Assembly (NCBI RefSeq): GCF_003443895.1
Contig: NZ_QQOA01000015.1
Coordinates: forward strand, 62,001 to 126,000
Length of the DNA stretch: 64,000 bases
DNA from: Paraburkholderia phosphatilytica
GTDB taxonomy: Bacteria > Pseudomonadota > Gammaproteobacteria > Burkholderiales > Burkholderiaceae
Reading direction: 5' to 3'
Shown: in pieces, positions 53,535-61,278 of the stretch
Position numbering within the stretch: position 1 is the first letter of the stretch
Layout of the letters: each line of letters starts with the position of its first letter
Notes under the pieces: model-generated
Database searches by the model: none
What the model was told of the DNA's origin: nothing
Seen by the model: the letters and a program-made list of their open reading frames with translations, nothing else
Made by a program: the position numbers and the translations under genes

Positions 53535-53999
53535 ATGGAAGAACCTGCAAGCTATGTGCTCTCCGGCGCCCTGCCAGTGCACGACGACGTGGACAACGGG
53601 CAGCTCGACCGGCTCGCGCGGCATCTGGGTGGAATCGCGACCGTACACCTGAAGCTCGACAAAGTGGCGCAGGCCGTTTCAATGCGCATCGCCGGCACGC
53701 TGATGCGTGATGACGTGCGCCACATCGAGCAACGAATCGAAAGGTTTGCGGAGGAGTACGCGACGACTGCCGCAGTGCTCCTTAGCGAGTGGAATGGCGT
53801 GACGCGCTGGCTGGTTGTCGGCATGAACTGGCAGGCCCAATGCCTGATCAGGCTTGGTGCGGTACAGGAACAGTATACGAAGCTCGCCGAACGACACTTC
53901 GATTTCCTGCTTCGGCTGGAAGAACCCGGCGACTCGACAGCTCGCGGCAACGCGCTCATGCGCGTCTCAGTCGAGTCCGACGGTGACTGCATGCGTTAG
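53535..53999 (+). CDS. Protein of unknown function, paralog B of a tandem pair
   Basis: A 154-residue protein, paralog of the preceding one (shared SGALPV start, the [IV]-R-I-x-G-x-L-x-x-[DE] core and a helical C-terminal half). The pair lies in one operon, two bases apart, opposite the Xre gene. I see no catalytic motif, Cys cluster or membrane segment. It could be a regulator-linked subunit, an immunity-type pair or a phage-derived unit; none is proven by sequence. Confidence 0.7.
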   Translation: MEEPASYVLSGALPVHDDVDNGQLDRLARHLGGIATVHLKLDKVAQAVSMRIAGTLMRDDVRHIEQRIERFAEEYATTAAVLLSEWNGVTRWLVVGMNWQAQCLIRLGAVQEQYTKLAERHFDFLLRLEEPGDSTARGNALMRVSVESDGDCMR

Positions 54000-54275
54000 C
54001 CGCACGATCACTGTCGTGCCACCTGACCGCGAGTTCACCGCAGTAGAGGCGGCTCATTTCCTTGTCGCGTGCTAACCATTCGTTATCCGGCAACTTGAAG
54101 GCGACAGGCTGAATCATCGTATGGTCGAACAGATCGTCGCATCGCGCTCGACGACCTGATGGCTTGTGCTGACACGATGCGTGACGAGCAAACAACTGAG
54201 CGCGATGTTTGTCGAGTTGACGCAAACGACAGACGGCAAATCGATGGCGCAAGGATGTAACGGTTTGGCCCTGTT
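54000..54275. other. Gap between the tandem pair and the toxin gene
   Basis: 276 bases with no supported gene. A minus-strand frame contains MIQPVAFKLPDNEWLARDKE, which looks coding-like but is short, lacks an SD and matches nothing I know; it may be a gene fragment. Confidence 0.4.
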
Positions 54276-54566
54276 TCAATATCCGACTTCGCGTTGATGC
54301 CGGATGGTCAGGATCGTCACTGCTTCGTCGTCGATCCGGTACAAAACCACATAGCCACTGTCGCCGAAGTCGATCAGCCATTCGCGGAAAGCTGCGTCGA
54401 GATCATCGACAGGGCGGCCGAGCCGGGGCTGGCGAACGAGCACGTTGACGCCAGCGCGAATCGACTGGATCGCGCGCCTGGCTGCGGCGGCGTCCTGGTC
54501 GGCAAGAAAACGATGGAGGCGAGCAATCGCTTGTTGGGCAGTTCGGGTCCAGATTAATCGTGGCAC
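54276..54566 (-). CDS. RelE/ParE-type toxin
   Basis: A 96-residue protein of the RelE/ParE toxin superfamily: LIWTRTAQQAIARLHRFLAD at the start, the core LVRQPRLGRPVDDLDAAFREWLIDFGDSGYVVLYRIDDEAVTILTIRHQRE, typical of ParE-like toxins (mRNA interferase or gyrase poison). It overlaps the antitoxin gene by 13 bases, the usual coupling. Toxicity is inferred from family. Confidence 0.88.
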   Translation of the reverse strand: MPRLIWTRTAQQAIARLHRFLADQDAAAARRAIQSIRAGVNVLVRQPRLGRPVDDLDAAFREWLIDFGDSGYVVLYRIDDEAVTILTIRHQREVGY

Positions 54567-54826
54567 GCCGGCGGCTCCACATCTTCACCGGCTTCAAGTC
54601 TGGCGAGGTAGGCATCCATTTCCTCGTGGGTAACGTGTAGGCCCGTCGCCTGATAGTCTTGCCACGCCTGCATCGCTTCTTGCTTGAACGACTCGCGCTT
54701 TTCTTCACGCTCCACGTACTGTGCAATCGCTTCGCACATAATCCAGTGCGGCGTGCGTCGGCGCAGCTCGGCCAAGTGCCGGACCCGGTCCTGCAGGGTC
54801 GTATCTAATTTGATCGAGGTTGCCAT
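54554..54826 (-). CDS. Ribbon-helix-helix antitoxin
   Basis: A 90-residue protein with an N-terminal RHH DNA-binding segment (MATSIKLDTTLQDRVRHLAE, RRTPHWIMCEAIAQYVE) and a C-terminal toxin-binding helix. It lies directly upstream of, and overlaps, the ParE-type toxin. Three GGTAT/AGTAT boxes at exact 10-base steps lie before its start, the normal operator style for RHH antitoxins. Confidence 0.88.
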   Translation of the reverse strand: MATSIKLDTTLQDRVRHLAELRRRTPHWIMCEAIAQYVEREEKRESFKQEAMQAWQDYQATGLHVTHEEMDAYLARLEAGEDVEPPACHD

Positions 54827-54833
54827 ATCAAAT

Positions 54834-54858
54834 GGTATCCAAAGGTATTACCTAGTAT
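54834..54858. promoter_or_regulatory. Candidate antitoxin operator (10-bp periodic boxes)
   Basis: GGTAT (54834-54838), GGTAT (54844-54848) and AGTAT (54854-54858), with start-to-start spacing of ten bases, end 8 bases before the antitoxin ATG. The middle box is part of the dyad GGTATTACC. Confidence 0.55.
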
Positions 54859-54891
54859 CAGGGTAGGCGATCCGCTGGTGGAAATCAATCG

Positions 54892-55060
54892 TCAAGCTCC
54901 CCTCGGCCGCACCGGCCCCACCTCCGCCCCTGCCTTCAGTCGATCCAGATAATCGGCCCACGTCTGCATCATCGCGATCCGGTCGTCGATAAACCGGGTC
55001 TGGTTGTAAGCGCTTCCGAGCGCATCCGGCACCTGGTGGGCCAGTTGGTGCTCGATGACA
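54892..55060 (-). pseudogene. Fragment of a P4-type phage integrase (C-terminal end)
   Basis: About 55 codons matching the extreme C-terminus of P4-like tyrosine recombinases: VIEHQLAHQVPDALGSAYNQ then TRFIDDRIAMMQTWADYLDR, where AYN holds the catalytic-tyrosine region. The rest of the integrase is missing. At about 55060 it runs directly into IS66-like sequence in another frame. This is a remnant of an integrative element. Confidence 0.8.
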
Positions 55061-55277
55061 GTACGTTGTCTTCCGCCTTTACAAAGCCCCTCCTTGCGTG
55101 CGTCCAGCATGCGAGATGGACGAGCCGATGACGCTGCGCGATACCGTCGTATGCGGCGTAGCCGTCGGTCATCAGCACTGCGCCTTCGCGAATGCCGTCG
55201 AACAGCTTGTCTGCCAGCTTGCTGCCGCGACCGGGCGTATAGGTGAACACGCGCACGGGTGTGTCCGAGTCTGTCAT
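55061..55277 (-). pseudogene. Fragment of an IS66-family transposase
   Basis: About 70 codons: VRVFTYTPGRGSKLADKLFD, VLMTDGYAAYDGIAQ and LVHLACWTHARRGFVKAED, the hallmark segment of IS66 TnpC. No terminal inverted repeats, no TnpB, and both ends stop abruptly, so it is a dead fragment joined to the integrase fragment. Confidence 0.85.
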
Positions 55278-55658
55278 CTGCGTGTTACGTCGCGCGCAGA
55301 ATGAGCCGGGAGGGTGGTCGATGCCGCCATACGGTCTGGATTGGAAAAGATCGAATCCGGAAAGTCAGATTGTAGTCTGATGGTCCGAGCGCCATTCGTC
55401 TTGCGCGAGCGCATGACCGGAAAATGCTGGAGCGCACCTTTCAGTTGCTCGGCCTTCCCCACTCCCCGGCCACGACGTAGCAAATCCGGCCCAATCTTCG
55501 GCCGAGGCTCGATGTCCGGATGCACATGCTCCAAGTTTTGAATCATAATCCATTCATAGGCCACTCTCGATTCATTTTTACCGAGCTTGCTCAATTTTCT
55601 GGCCCAAGATCGAATCAAGAATCAATTTCCACCAATCCGTTGCGACACTCGGTGAAAC
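55278..55658. other. Gap upstream of the Fic gene
   Basis: 381 bases. Nothing coding is convincing; a minus-strand frame at 55274-55618 (114 codons) has no family features. TCAGA (55365-55369)/TCTGA (55376-55380) forms a small dyad. The AT-richer last 120 bases probably hold the fic promoter, with a GAGC-TT-GCTC dyad near 55583. Confidence 0.45.
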
Positions 55659-57044
55659 ATGGCGAAGCGCGAACTATACGACTCAATCCTGCGGTTCCTT
55701 GCCGACCAGCAAGCTGTAGGACAGGACCGCGTGTCCCGCACAGACATTGCGACGGCGCTCGGCGAGTCGCCATCGACAATCCTGCGTTACCTGAACCAAC
55801 TGAAGGCCGACGGGAAGGTTCAGCAATCAGGAAATACGTCTGCGTCACGATACGGTCTCACGCACCGTCAAGTGACGGTGAACTTGGGTGCCACGGGGCT
55901 CGTGGCGACGACAGGCTCAGCGCGACTGACGGTGTTGCCCGCATGGTCTCCGGCCGCAAAAGAGCTTCTGGATGCGCTTGATCAGCCTCTTGGCGCCCGT
56001 ACACCGGTCAGTTACCAACGACATTTCGTCGACGACTACAAACCAAACGAGACATTTCTGCTGCCGCAATCGTTGGCGGATGATCTCTATCGGGAAGGGA
56101 GAATGCAGGGGCAGCAGCCAGCTGGCACCTATGCGAGACACGTCATCGCACCTCTGCTGATCGACCTGTCCTTCTCGTCATCCAAACTCGAAGGGAATCG
56201 ATACTCCCGACTCGACACGGAGGTCCTGTTCGCTTCGGGGAAAGCAGAGCCGCACGACACCGATGCGATCATGCTGCTCAATCACAAGCGCGCGATCGAA
56301 TTCCTCATCGACGAAGTGCCGATGTACGGACTGATTCCCATGGTCGTTCGTAACATCCATACCCTGCTGATGCAGGGCCTGCTGCACGATGAAAATGCGC
56401 TCGGCGCCGTTCGCCAGAAGGTCGTCAGTATCAGCAATACGGTCTACGTGCCTGCGCAGATGCCTTCGTTGCTCGGCGAGATGCTGGAGATCATCGTGGG
56501 CAAAGCTCGAGACATAAAGAATCCGGTGGAAGGCGCGTTCTTTCTCTGGATTAACATCGCCTATCTCCAACCGTTTGAGGACGGTAACAAGCGAACCAGT
56601 CGTCTCTGCGCCAACATCCCGCTTCTGATGTACAACTGTGCGCCACTAAGCTTTCTCGATGTGAGTGAAGACGACTACAGTCGCGCAAAGATCGGCGTCT
56701 ATGAGCGACTGGATACCAGCGTCGCGGCGGATCTCTTCGCGTGGACCTATCGTCGATCTATCCAGAAATACGCGGCACAGATTCAGGCAGCGGGCTTGCC
56801 CGACCAGTTTCGTACGGAGCATCGGGAAGCAATCAACGAGGTAGTCTGTCGAGTCGTTCGTGAACGAGACTCCCTCCACGAAGCCGTGGACGATCTCGGC
56901 CTTCACGAGCAAGACGCGGGTCGAATCATCCAAGAGGTCAAAGGCGATTTAAGCCGGCTCGGGGAGCACAACTTTGCTCGCTACCGCCTAAGGCAGAGGG
57001 AGCTGATGAGCTGGATCGAGAACGGTCGACCGGTACAGGAATAA
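55659..57044 (+). CDS. Fic-family protein with altered catalytic motif
   Basis: A 461-residue protein. Residues 1-70 form a winged-helix-like part (SRTDIATALGESPSTILRYL), followed by a Fic core (about 125-400). The inhibitory helix motif S174-x-x-x-E178-G179 (SSKLEGN) is present. The catalytic loop, normally HPFx[DE]GNGR, reads QPFEDGNKR (304-312): the catalytic His is Gln and the second Gly is Lys. Fic enzymes usually AMPylate targets; Doc-type toxins with NKR act as kinases. The His loss argues against normal AMPylation. It sits alone in the accessory segment. Confidence 0.88.
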   Translation: MAKRELYDSILRFLADQQAVGQDRVSRTDIATALGESPSTILRYLNQLKADGKVQQSGNTSASRYGLTHRQVTVNLGATGLVATTGSARLTVLPAWSPAAKELLDALDQPLGARTPVSYQRHFVDDYKPNETFLLPQSLADDLYREGRMQGQQPAGTYARHVIAPLLIDLSFSSSKLEGNRYSRLDTEVLFASGKAEPHDTDAIMLLNHKRAIEFLIDEVPMYGLIPMVVRNIHTLLMQGLLHDENALGAVRQKVVSISNTVYVPAQMPSLLGEMLEIIVGKARDIKNPVEGAFFLWINIAYLQPFEDGNKRTSRLCANIPLLMYNCAPLSFLDVSEDDYSRAKIGVYERLDTSVAADLFAWTYRRSIQKYAAQIQAAGLPDQFRTEHREAINEVVCRVVRERDSLHEAVDDLGLHEQDAGRIIQEVKGDLSRLGEHNFARYRLRQRELMSWIENGRPVQE

Positions 57045-57073
57045 ACCGGGTGATCAATCCGCTGCCAAACGCA

Positions 57074-57103
57074 AAACGGCGCACTACATTTGCAGTGCGC
57101 CGT
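57074..57103 (-). terminator. Terminator downstream of tRNA-Ala
   Basis: AACGGCGCACT (57074-57084) pairs with AGTGCGCCGTT (57093-57103) perfectly; on the minus strand TTTTGCGTTT follows. It starts 15 bases after the tRNA 3' end. On the plus strand it may also end fic, 30 bases after its stop. Confidence 0.85.
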
Positions 57104-57117
57104 TCTTTGACGAATCT

Positions 57118-57193
<76 letters not shown>

Positions 57194-57296
57194 AATGAAG
57201 CGCCGATTCTAGCACATTGGGCAATGCGTGTGCCAACATGTCAGACGTGAGAGAAGCGCGCCAAAACACCGGGGAAAACACCAACCCGCAACCGCC

Positions 57297-57689
57297 CTAC
57301 TTCCCGGCACCAGCAGCAGAGGCCGCAGCCACAGAAGCAGGCGCCCCCGCCAACACCCAATCCACAACCGTCCGAATATCCGCATCATTCATAGCAGGAT
57401 GGGAGGGCATCGGAATCGCCCCCCACACCTCGGACCCACCGTCCTTGACCTTCCGAATCAACCGAGCCTCAGCCCCAGCATCGCCTTTATATTTCGCGGC
57501 GATCTGTTGGAACGAAGGCCCGACGACTCGCCGGTCGACGGCATGACACCCGAGGCACGCATTCCCGCGCACGATCGCCTGCGCCCGAACCGGATCGACC
57601 ACAGCCGCCGAACCGGCAGAAACAGAAACAGGAACAGCAGCAGAAGCAGCAAAACCAGCCACCACCCCAACGCCCAACAAAAACCTCAC
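57297..57689 (-). CDS. Periplasmic c-type cytochrome (class I)
   Basis: A 130-residue cytochrome c of the c551/c552 kind. Signal peptide (residues 1-25), then the haem motif C45-L-G-C48-H49 and the distal Met in GAIPMPSHP, in the usual order. It ends with Ala-rich low-complexity sequence. Start is GTG 57689, overlapping the dolP stop (GTGA). It is an electron carrier; it lies at the end of the diaA-dolP unit and its partner is unknown. Confidence 0.9.
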   Translation of the reverse strand: MRFLLGVGVVAGFAASAAVPVSVSAGSAAVVDPVRAQAIVRGNACLGCHAVDRRVVGPSFQQIAAKYKGDAGAEARLIRKVKDGGSEVWGAIPMPSHPAMNDADIRTVVDWVLAGAPASVAAASAAGAGK

Positions 57690-58474
57690 TGCGACGCCCC
57701 CGCCGGATGCACAGTCGTGGAGTTAACAACCGGCGCCGGCGCCTGCTGCTGCAACGGCTGCGACGTCACCGACGAATCCGGCACCGCCCCCACCGTCGGC
57801 TCGTCCGCGGCAGGCGGCTGGGCGGACGCGGCGGCGCCCGAAGCACCCGATGCCGAAGCCGCCGCATTCGCCGCCGCCACATCCTCAGGCTGGATGTACT
57901 GGAACACCTTCACCACCTGCATGACGCCCGGCACGCGGCTCGCCGCATCGGCGCCGCGGTTGCCCTCGTCGACGGTCACGAGGCCCATCAGGTAGACGAT
58001 CCCCCGCTCGCTCACCACCTTGAAGTTGTTCGCCGAGATGCCCTTCTCCGCGATCAGCGCCGTCTTCACCCGGCCCTCGAGGTACGAATCGTTGGTGCGC
58101 GACGAAAAATCAACCGAGGGCTGCACGGCCAGCTCGTTTGCCACGGATCCGACATTCGTGATGTTGCGCACGATCGCGTCGGCCTTCTGCTTCGACTGCT
58201 CGTCGGGCACTTCACCCGTCATCAGCACGCGCTGGTTGAACACCGAAACGTTCACGTGCGAATCGTCCGGCAGGTCGCTGTGCAGCTGCGCGAGCGCCTT
58301 CACCTGGATCTCGCGGTCCTCGGTCTGGGAGCCGACCGTCCGGCGATCCGTTGCAACCAGCGCGCCGCCGCCCGCCGCAGCGCCCAGGGCGAGGATACAG
58401 CCCTGCAACGACGCCGCGACACCAGCGACCAGCGTGGCTGTCGCAAGCAACTTCGTGATGCGGATTCCGCTCAT
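57686..58474 (-). CDS. dolP: BON-domain outer-membrane lipoprotein DolP
   Basis: A 262-residue lipoprotein. The lipobox LQGC has Cys26 after a short signal peptide. Two BON domains follow (about 55-120: EIQVKALAQLHSDLPDDSHV; about 130-195: LEGRVKTALIAEKGISANNF). The last 60 residues are Ala/Pro-rich and disordered, longer than in E. coli DolP (YraP, 191 residues). DolP keeps outer-membrane integrity and binds anionic lipid. AGGAGATCAAG precedes ATG 58474. The diaA-dolP order is conserved from E. coli. Confidence 0.92.
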   Translation of the reverse strand: MSGIRITKLLATATLVAGVAASLQGCILALGAAAGGGALVATDRRTVGSQTEDREIQVKALAQLHSDLPDDSHVNVSVFNQRVLMTGEVPDEQSKQKADAIVRNITNVGSVANELAVQPSVDFSSRTNDSYLEGRVKTALIAEKGISANNFKVVSERGIVYLMGLVTVDEGNRGADAASRVPGVMQVVKVFQYIQPEDVAAANAAASASGASGAAASAQPPAADEPTVGAVPDSSVTSQPLQQQAPAPVVNSTTVHPAGASQ

Positions 58475-58494
58475 CAACTTGATCTCCTTGCCAG

Positions 58495-59085
58495 TCAGTC
58501 TTCGCCAAGCAGCATCGCATCGATGCCGTCACAGAGACAGTGGATGGTTAACAGGTGCACTTCGTGAATGCGCGCCGTGCGCTCCGACGGAACGCACAGG
58601 TGAATATCCGTGTCGAGCAGCGCTTCGCCCACGTGACCGCCGCCGCTGCCGGTCAGCGCGATCACGATCATCTCGCGCTCGTGCGCGTCGTCGATCGCAG
58701 CAGCCACGTTCGCCGCGTCGCCGGTCGCGCTGATCGCGAGCAGCACGTCGCCGGGCTGGCCGAGCGCGCGCACCTGCTTCGCGTAGACCTGGTCGAACGT
58801 GTCGGCGCTGCTGCCGATCGCGGTCAGCACCGCGGTATCGGTGGTCAAGGCAATGGCCGGCAGGCCAGGACGTTCGCGCTCGAAGCGATCGATGAGGCCA
58901 GCGGCAAAGCGCTGTGCGTCCGCCGCCGAGGCGCCATTGCCGCAGGCGAGGATCCGGTTGCCGTTCGCGAGTGCGGTGAACATCGTGTCGATCGCCGCTG
59001 CGATCGGCACCGACAGGGTTTCGAGTGCGGCCTGCTTGAGCTCCGCACTTTCACGGAAATGCCGTTGAATGCGTTCTACTGACAT
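58495..59085 (-). CDS. diaA: SIS-domain DnaA initiator-associating protein DiaA (GmhA-like)
   Basis: A 196-residue SIS-domain protein: GNRILACGNGASAADAQRFA, IALTTDTAVLTAIGSSAD, LAISATGDAANVAAAID and HLLTIHCLCDGIDAML. E. coli DiaA binds DnaA and times replication; close relatives (GmhA) isomerise sedoheptulose-7-phosphate. The place between dolP and yraN supports DiaA. GmhA active-site residues are not fully present. AAGAGAG lies before the ATG. Confidence 0.9.
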   Translation of the reverse strand: MSVERIQRHFRESAELKQAALETLSVPIAAAIDTMFTALANGNRILACGNGASAADAQRFAAGLIDRFERERPGLPAIALTTDTAVLTAIGSSADTFDQVYAKQVRALGQPGDVLLAISATGDAANVAAAIDDAHEREMIVIALTGSGGGHVGEALLDTDIHLCVPSERTARIHEVHLLTIHCLCDGIDAMLLGED

Positions 59086-59194
59086 CGACTCTCTTTCGTG
59101 TACTTCTCTATCGTGTGCTGCACGGCAGCCATCGGCGATGGCGCACCGAAGGCACCTCGCACGATCTCCAGGATACAGGACATCCCCGCCCCGT

Positions 59195-59584
59195 TCACCT
59201 TCGAATTGCGCTGTGCCGCTTCATTTTATTTGCACCTGGCGCCTGTGCCAGGTTCGACCGCAGGCCGTCGGAGCGCAAGTTTAACTTACTCGCTGCGCCG
59301 TACCGGGGAACCGAACAATTCGATACATCATTCGTCCAGACGTCGACAGCGCGAAACGCGTCGCGAAGCCAGACGCCCCGTCCGACCTCGAACGTGATTA
59401 CATTGAAGCGGCATGCCGGCAAGCGCCCCACGGGCATCTCGTGAGTCACCGGATAGAGCTGCACGGTGAGAATCCGCCGCCGGCGTTTCTCCGCGCGCAC
59501 TCCTGCAAACACGCGCGTCTTGTCACGCTCGCCCGTCACGAGACCGGTCTTGCCGCCGCGGCATCGCCAGATCCACCGTCGCAC
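59195..59584 (-). pseudogene. yraN: Decayed yraN (UPF0102) remnant
   Basis: The position between diaA and divergent rsmI is that of yraN. The frame still reads WRCRGG, KRRRRILTVQLYPVTHEMP, LPACRFNVITFE and WLRDAF as YraN does, but the nuclease-fold residues are gone: GEIDLV is GKTGLV, and the VEVR strand is AGVR, with ~15 residues between VR and KRRR missing. The first ~50 residues of a normal YraN are absent, and the frame runs ~50 codons past the usual end. I infer a non-functional copy. Confidence 0.7.
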
Positions 59585-59664
59585 GCCCGCCGCCCAGGTC
59601 CACGCTGCCCGCGTGGCACAATACCGGCCTTGCCTCGTCGTGTCCCGTCAGTGTCTTCTGCCTC

Positions 59665-60534
59665 ATGATCCCTCTCTCCGAACTCGCGCAAGGTCAGCAC
59701 TATCCAGCGGGCGCGCTCTATGTGATCGCGACGCCGATCGGCAACGTCGCCGACATCACGCTGCGCGCGCTGTACGTGCTCGGTCTCGTCGACCGCATCG
59801 CCGCCGAGGACACGCGCAACACCGGCCAGCTGCTGTCGCGCTACGGCATCTCGAAGCCGTTGATCGCGGTCCATCAGCACAACGAACGCGCGGCCGCGCA
59901 GCAGATCGTCGACCGGCTGCAGGCAGGCGAGCGCATCGCGTACGTCTCCGACGCCGGCACGCCCGGCATCTCGGACCCCGGCGCGAAGCTCGTCGACGCG
60001 GTGCGCGAAGCGCATCTGCCGGTCGTGCCGCTGCCTGGCGCAAGCGCGCTGGCCACGGCGCTATCCGTAGCGGGCGACTTCGCCGCGACGTTCTCGTTCA
60101 TCGGCTTCCTGCCGCCAAAGGCGAAGCAGCGCGAATCCGAGCTCGCCACGCTCGCGAGCCATCCGCACGCGCTCGTGTTCTACGAGGCGCCGCATCGTGT
60201 GCTGGAAAGCGTGCAGGCGCTGGCCGATGCATTCGGTGGCACGCGCCGTCTGCTGATTGCCCGTGAGCTGACGAAGTTACATGAGGCCGTGCATCGCTGT
60301 ACCCTGGCCGAAGGGCCAACGTGGCTCGCGGAAGATGCGAACCGTCAGCGCGGCGAGTTCGTGCTCGTGGTGGAAGGTGCGCCGCAAGAGGACGCGAGCG
60401 AAGCCGATCACGACCGGCTGCTCACGCTGCTGCTCGAGGAAATGCCGGTGAAGGGCGCGGCGAAGGTGGCGGCGGCGCTGACGGGCGCGTCGAAAAACGC
60501 GTTGTACGCCCGGGCGCTCGAATTGAAGAAATGA
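59665..60534 (+). CDS. rsmI: 16S rRNA (cytidine-1402 2'-O)-methyltransferase
   Basis: A 289-residue SAM-dependent methyltransferase that makes the 2'-O-methyl of C1402 in the ribosome decoding centre. Tetrapyrrole-methylase fold: LYVIATPIGNVADITLRAL (15-35), AAEDTRNTGQLLSRYGI, VSDAGTPGISDPG (SAM pocket), VPLPGASALATALS and LVFYEAPHRVLESV. The gene is divergent from yraN-diaA-dolP, as in many proteobacteria. Confidence 0.96.
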   Translation: MIPLSELAQGQHYPAGALYVIATPIGNVADITLRALYVLGLVDRIAAEDTRNTGQLLSRYGISKPLIAVHQHNERAAAQQIVDRLQAGERIAYVSDAGTPGISDPGAKLVDAVREAHLPVVPLPGASALATALSVAGDFAATFSFIGFLPPKAKQRESELATLASHPHALVFYEAPHRVLESVQALADAFGGTRRLLIARELTKLHEAVHRCTLAEGPTWLAEDANRQRGEFVLVVEGAPQEDASEADHDRLLTLLLEEMPVKGAAKVAAALTGASKNALYARALELKK

Positions 60535-60555
60535 AAAAGGCCGCATCGAGCGGCC
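60534..60555 (-). terminator. Terminator downstream of rlpA
   Basis: GGCCGC (60539-60544) pairs with GCGGCC (60550-60555) around ATCGA; on the minus strand a run of five T follows. It faces the rlpA gene and lies next to the rsmI stop. Confidence 0.75.
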
Positions 60556-60663
60556 CGCTATGTGAGACGGCAGCGGGATAACAGCACCCGCGCACACCCG
60601 CCTCGCACTTGCATTTGGTTACATCTCAATCCGCCAGCCGTCATTCGACTGACGTAACGCAGC

Positions 60664-61278
60664 TTACTTGCCGCTGTCGTTGCTCGCGTTGTTCGACGCC
60701 AGCATCTCGTTCATTTCCTGCTTGGCTTCGCGCGGCGTCAGGCCTTCGATCTTCACGTCCGCCGTCCCGCTGTGCGCGAGATGCAGCACGCGCGCGGCGG
60801 CATACGAGAGGTCGATCACGCGGCCATGCACGTACGGGCCGCGGTCGTTGATCCGCACCACGACCGAACGCGCCGTGGCCTTGTCGGTCACGCGGACGTA
60901 CGAGCCGAGCGGCAGCGTGCGGTGCGCGGCGGTGAGCGCGTTCATGTTGAAGCGCTCGCCGTTCGCGGTCTTGCGGCCATGGAACAGCCGACCGTACCAG
61001 GACGCGCGGCCGCTCTGGTGGAAGTCGGCGATGGCTGCGTCGTGATCCGTCAGCGGCTCGGCGTCGGCCAGCGACGTCTTGCCCTTCTCATCCGCGACTT
61101 TCGCGATGCCGGAGTCGAAGCCCTGTGGCGCGGCGTTTGCGGCGCTCGTAACCTGCGCGCCCCTGGTGGAGAGCGCGTTGTCAGCCTGGGAGGCAGGACC
61201 GCCCGGGGGCATCGCACAGCCACCAAGCACAAAAAAGGCAAAAAGAATCCCGATACGTCGGGTCTGCCGAGTATTCAT
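60664..61278 (-). CDS. rlpA: Septal ring lytic transglycosylase RlpA
   Basis: A 204-residue lipoprotein: lipobox VLGGC (Cys21), then a ~65-residue linker, then a double-psi beta-barrel (about 90-180): GRASWYGRLFHGRKTANGE, LTAAHRTLPLGSYVRVTD, VVRINDRGPYVHGRVIDLS. RlpA cuts naked glycan strands during cell separation; many members have a C-terminal SPOR domain, which is missing here (the end is a short Asn/Ser tail). The ATG at 61278 has no good SD. Confidence 0.92.
   Translation of the reverse strand: MNTRQTRRIGILFAFFVLGGCAMPPGGPASQADNALSTRGAQVTSAANAAPQGFDSGIAKVADEKGKTSLADAEPLTDHDAAIADFHQSGRASWYGRLFHGRKTANGERFNMNALTAAHRTLPLGSYVRVTDKATARSVVVRINDRGPYVHGRVIDLSYAAARVLHLAHSGTADVKIEGLTPREAKQEMNEMLASNNASNDSGK

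Noticed and set aside
55274..55618. A 114-codon minus-strand frame before fic
   Set aside because: No ribosome site, no family features, and it overlaps the IS66 remnant edge.
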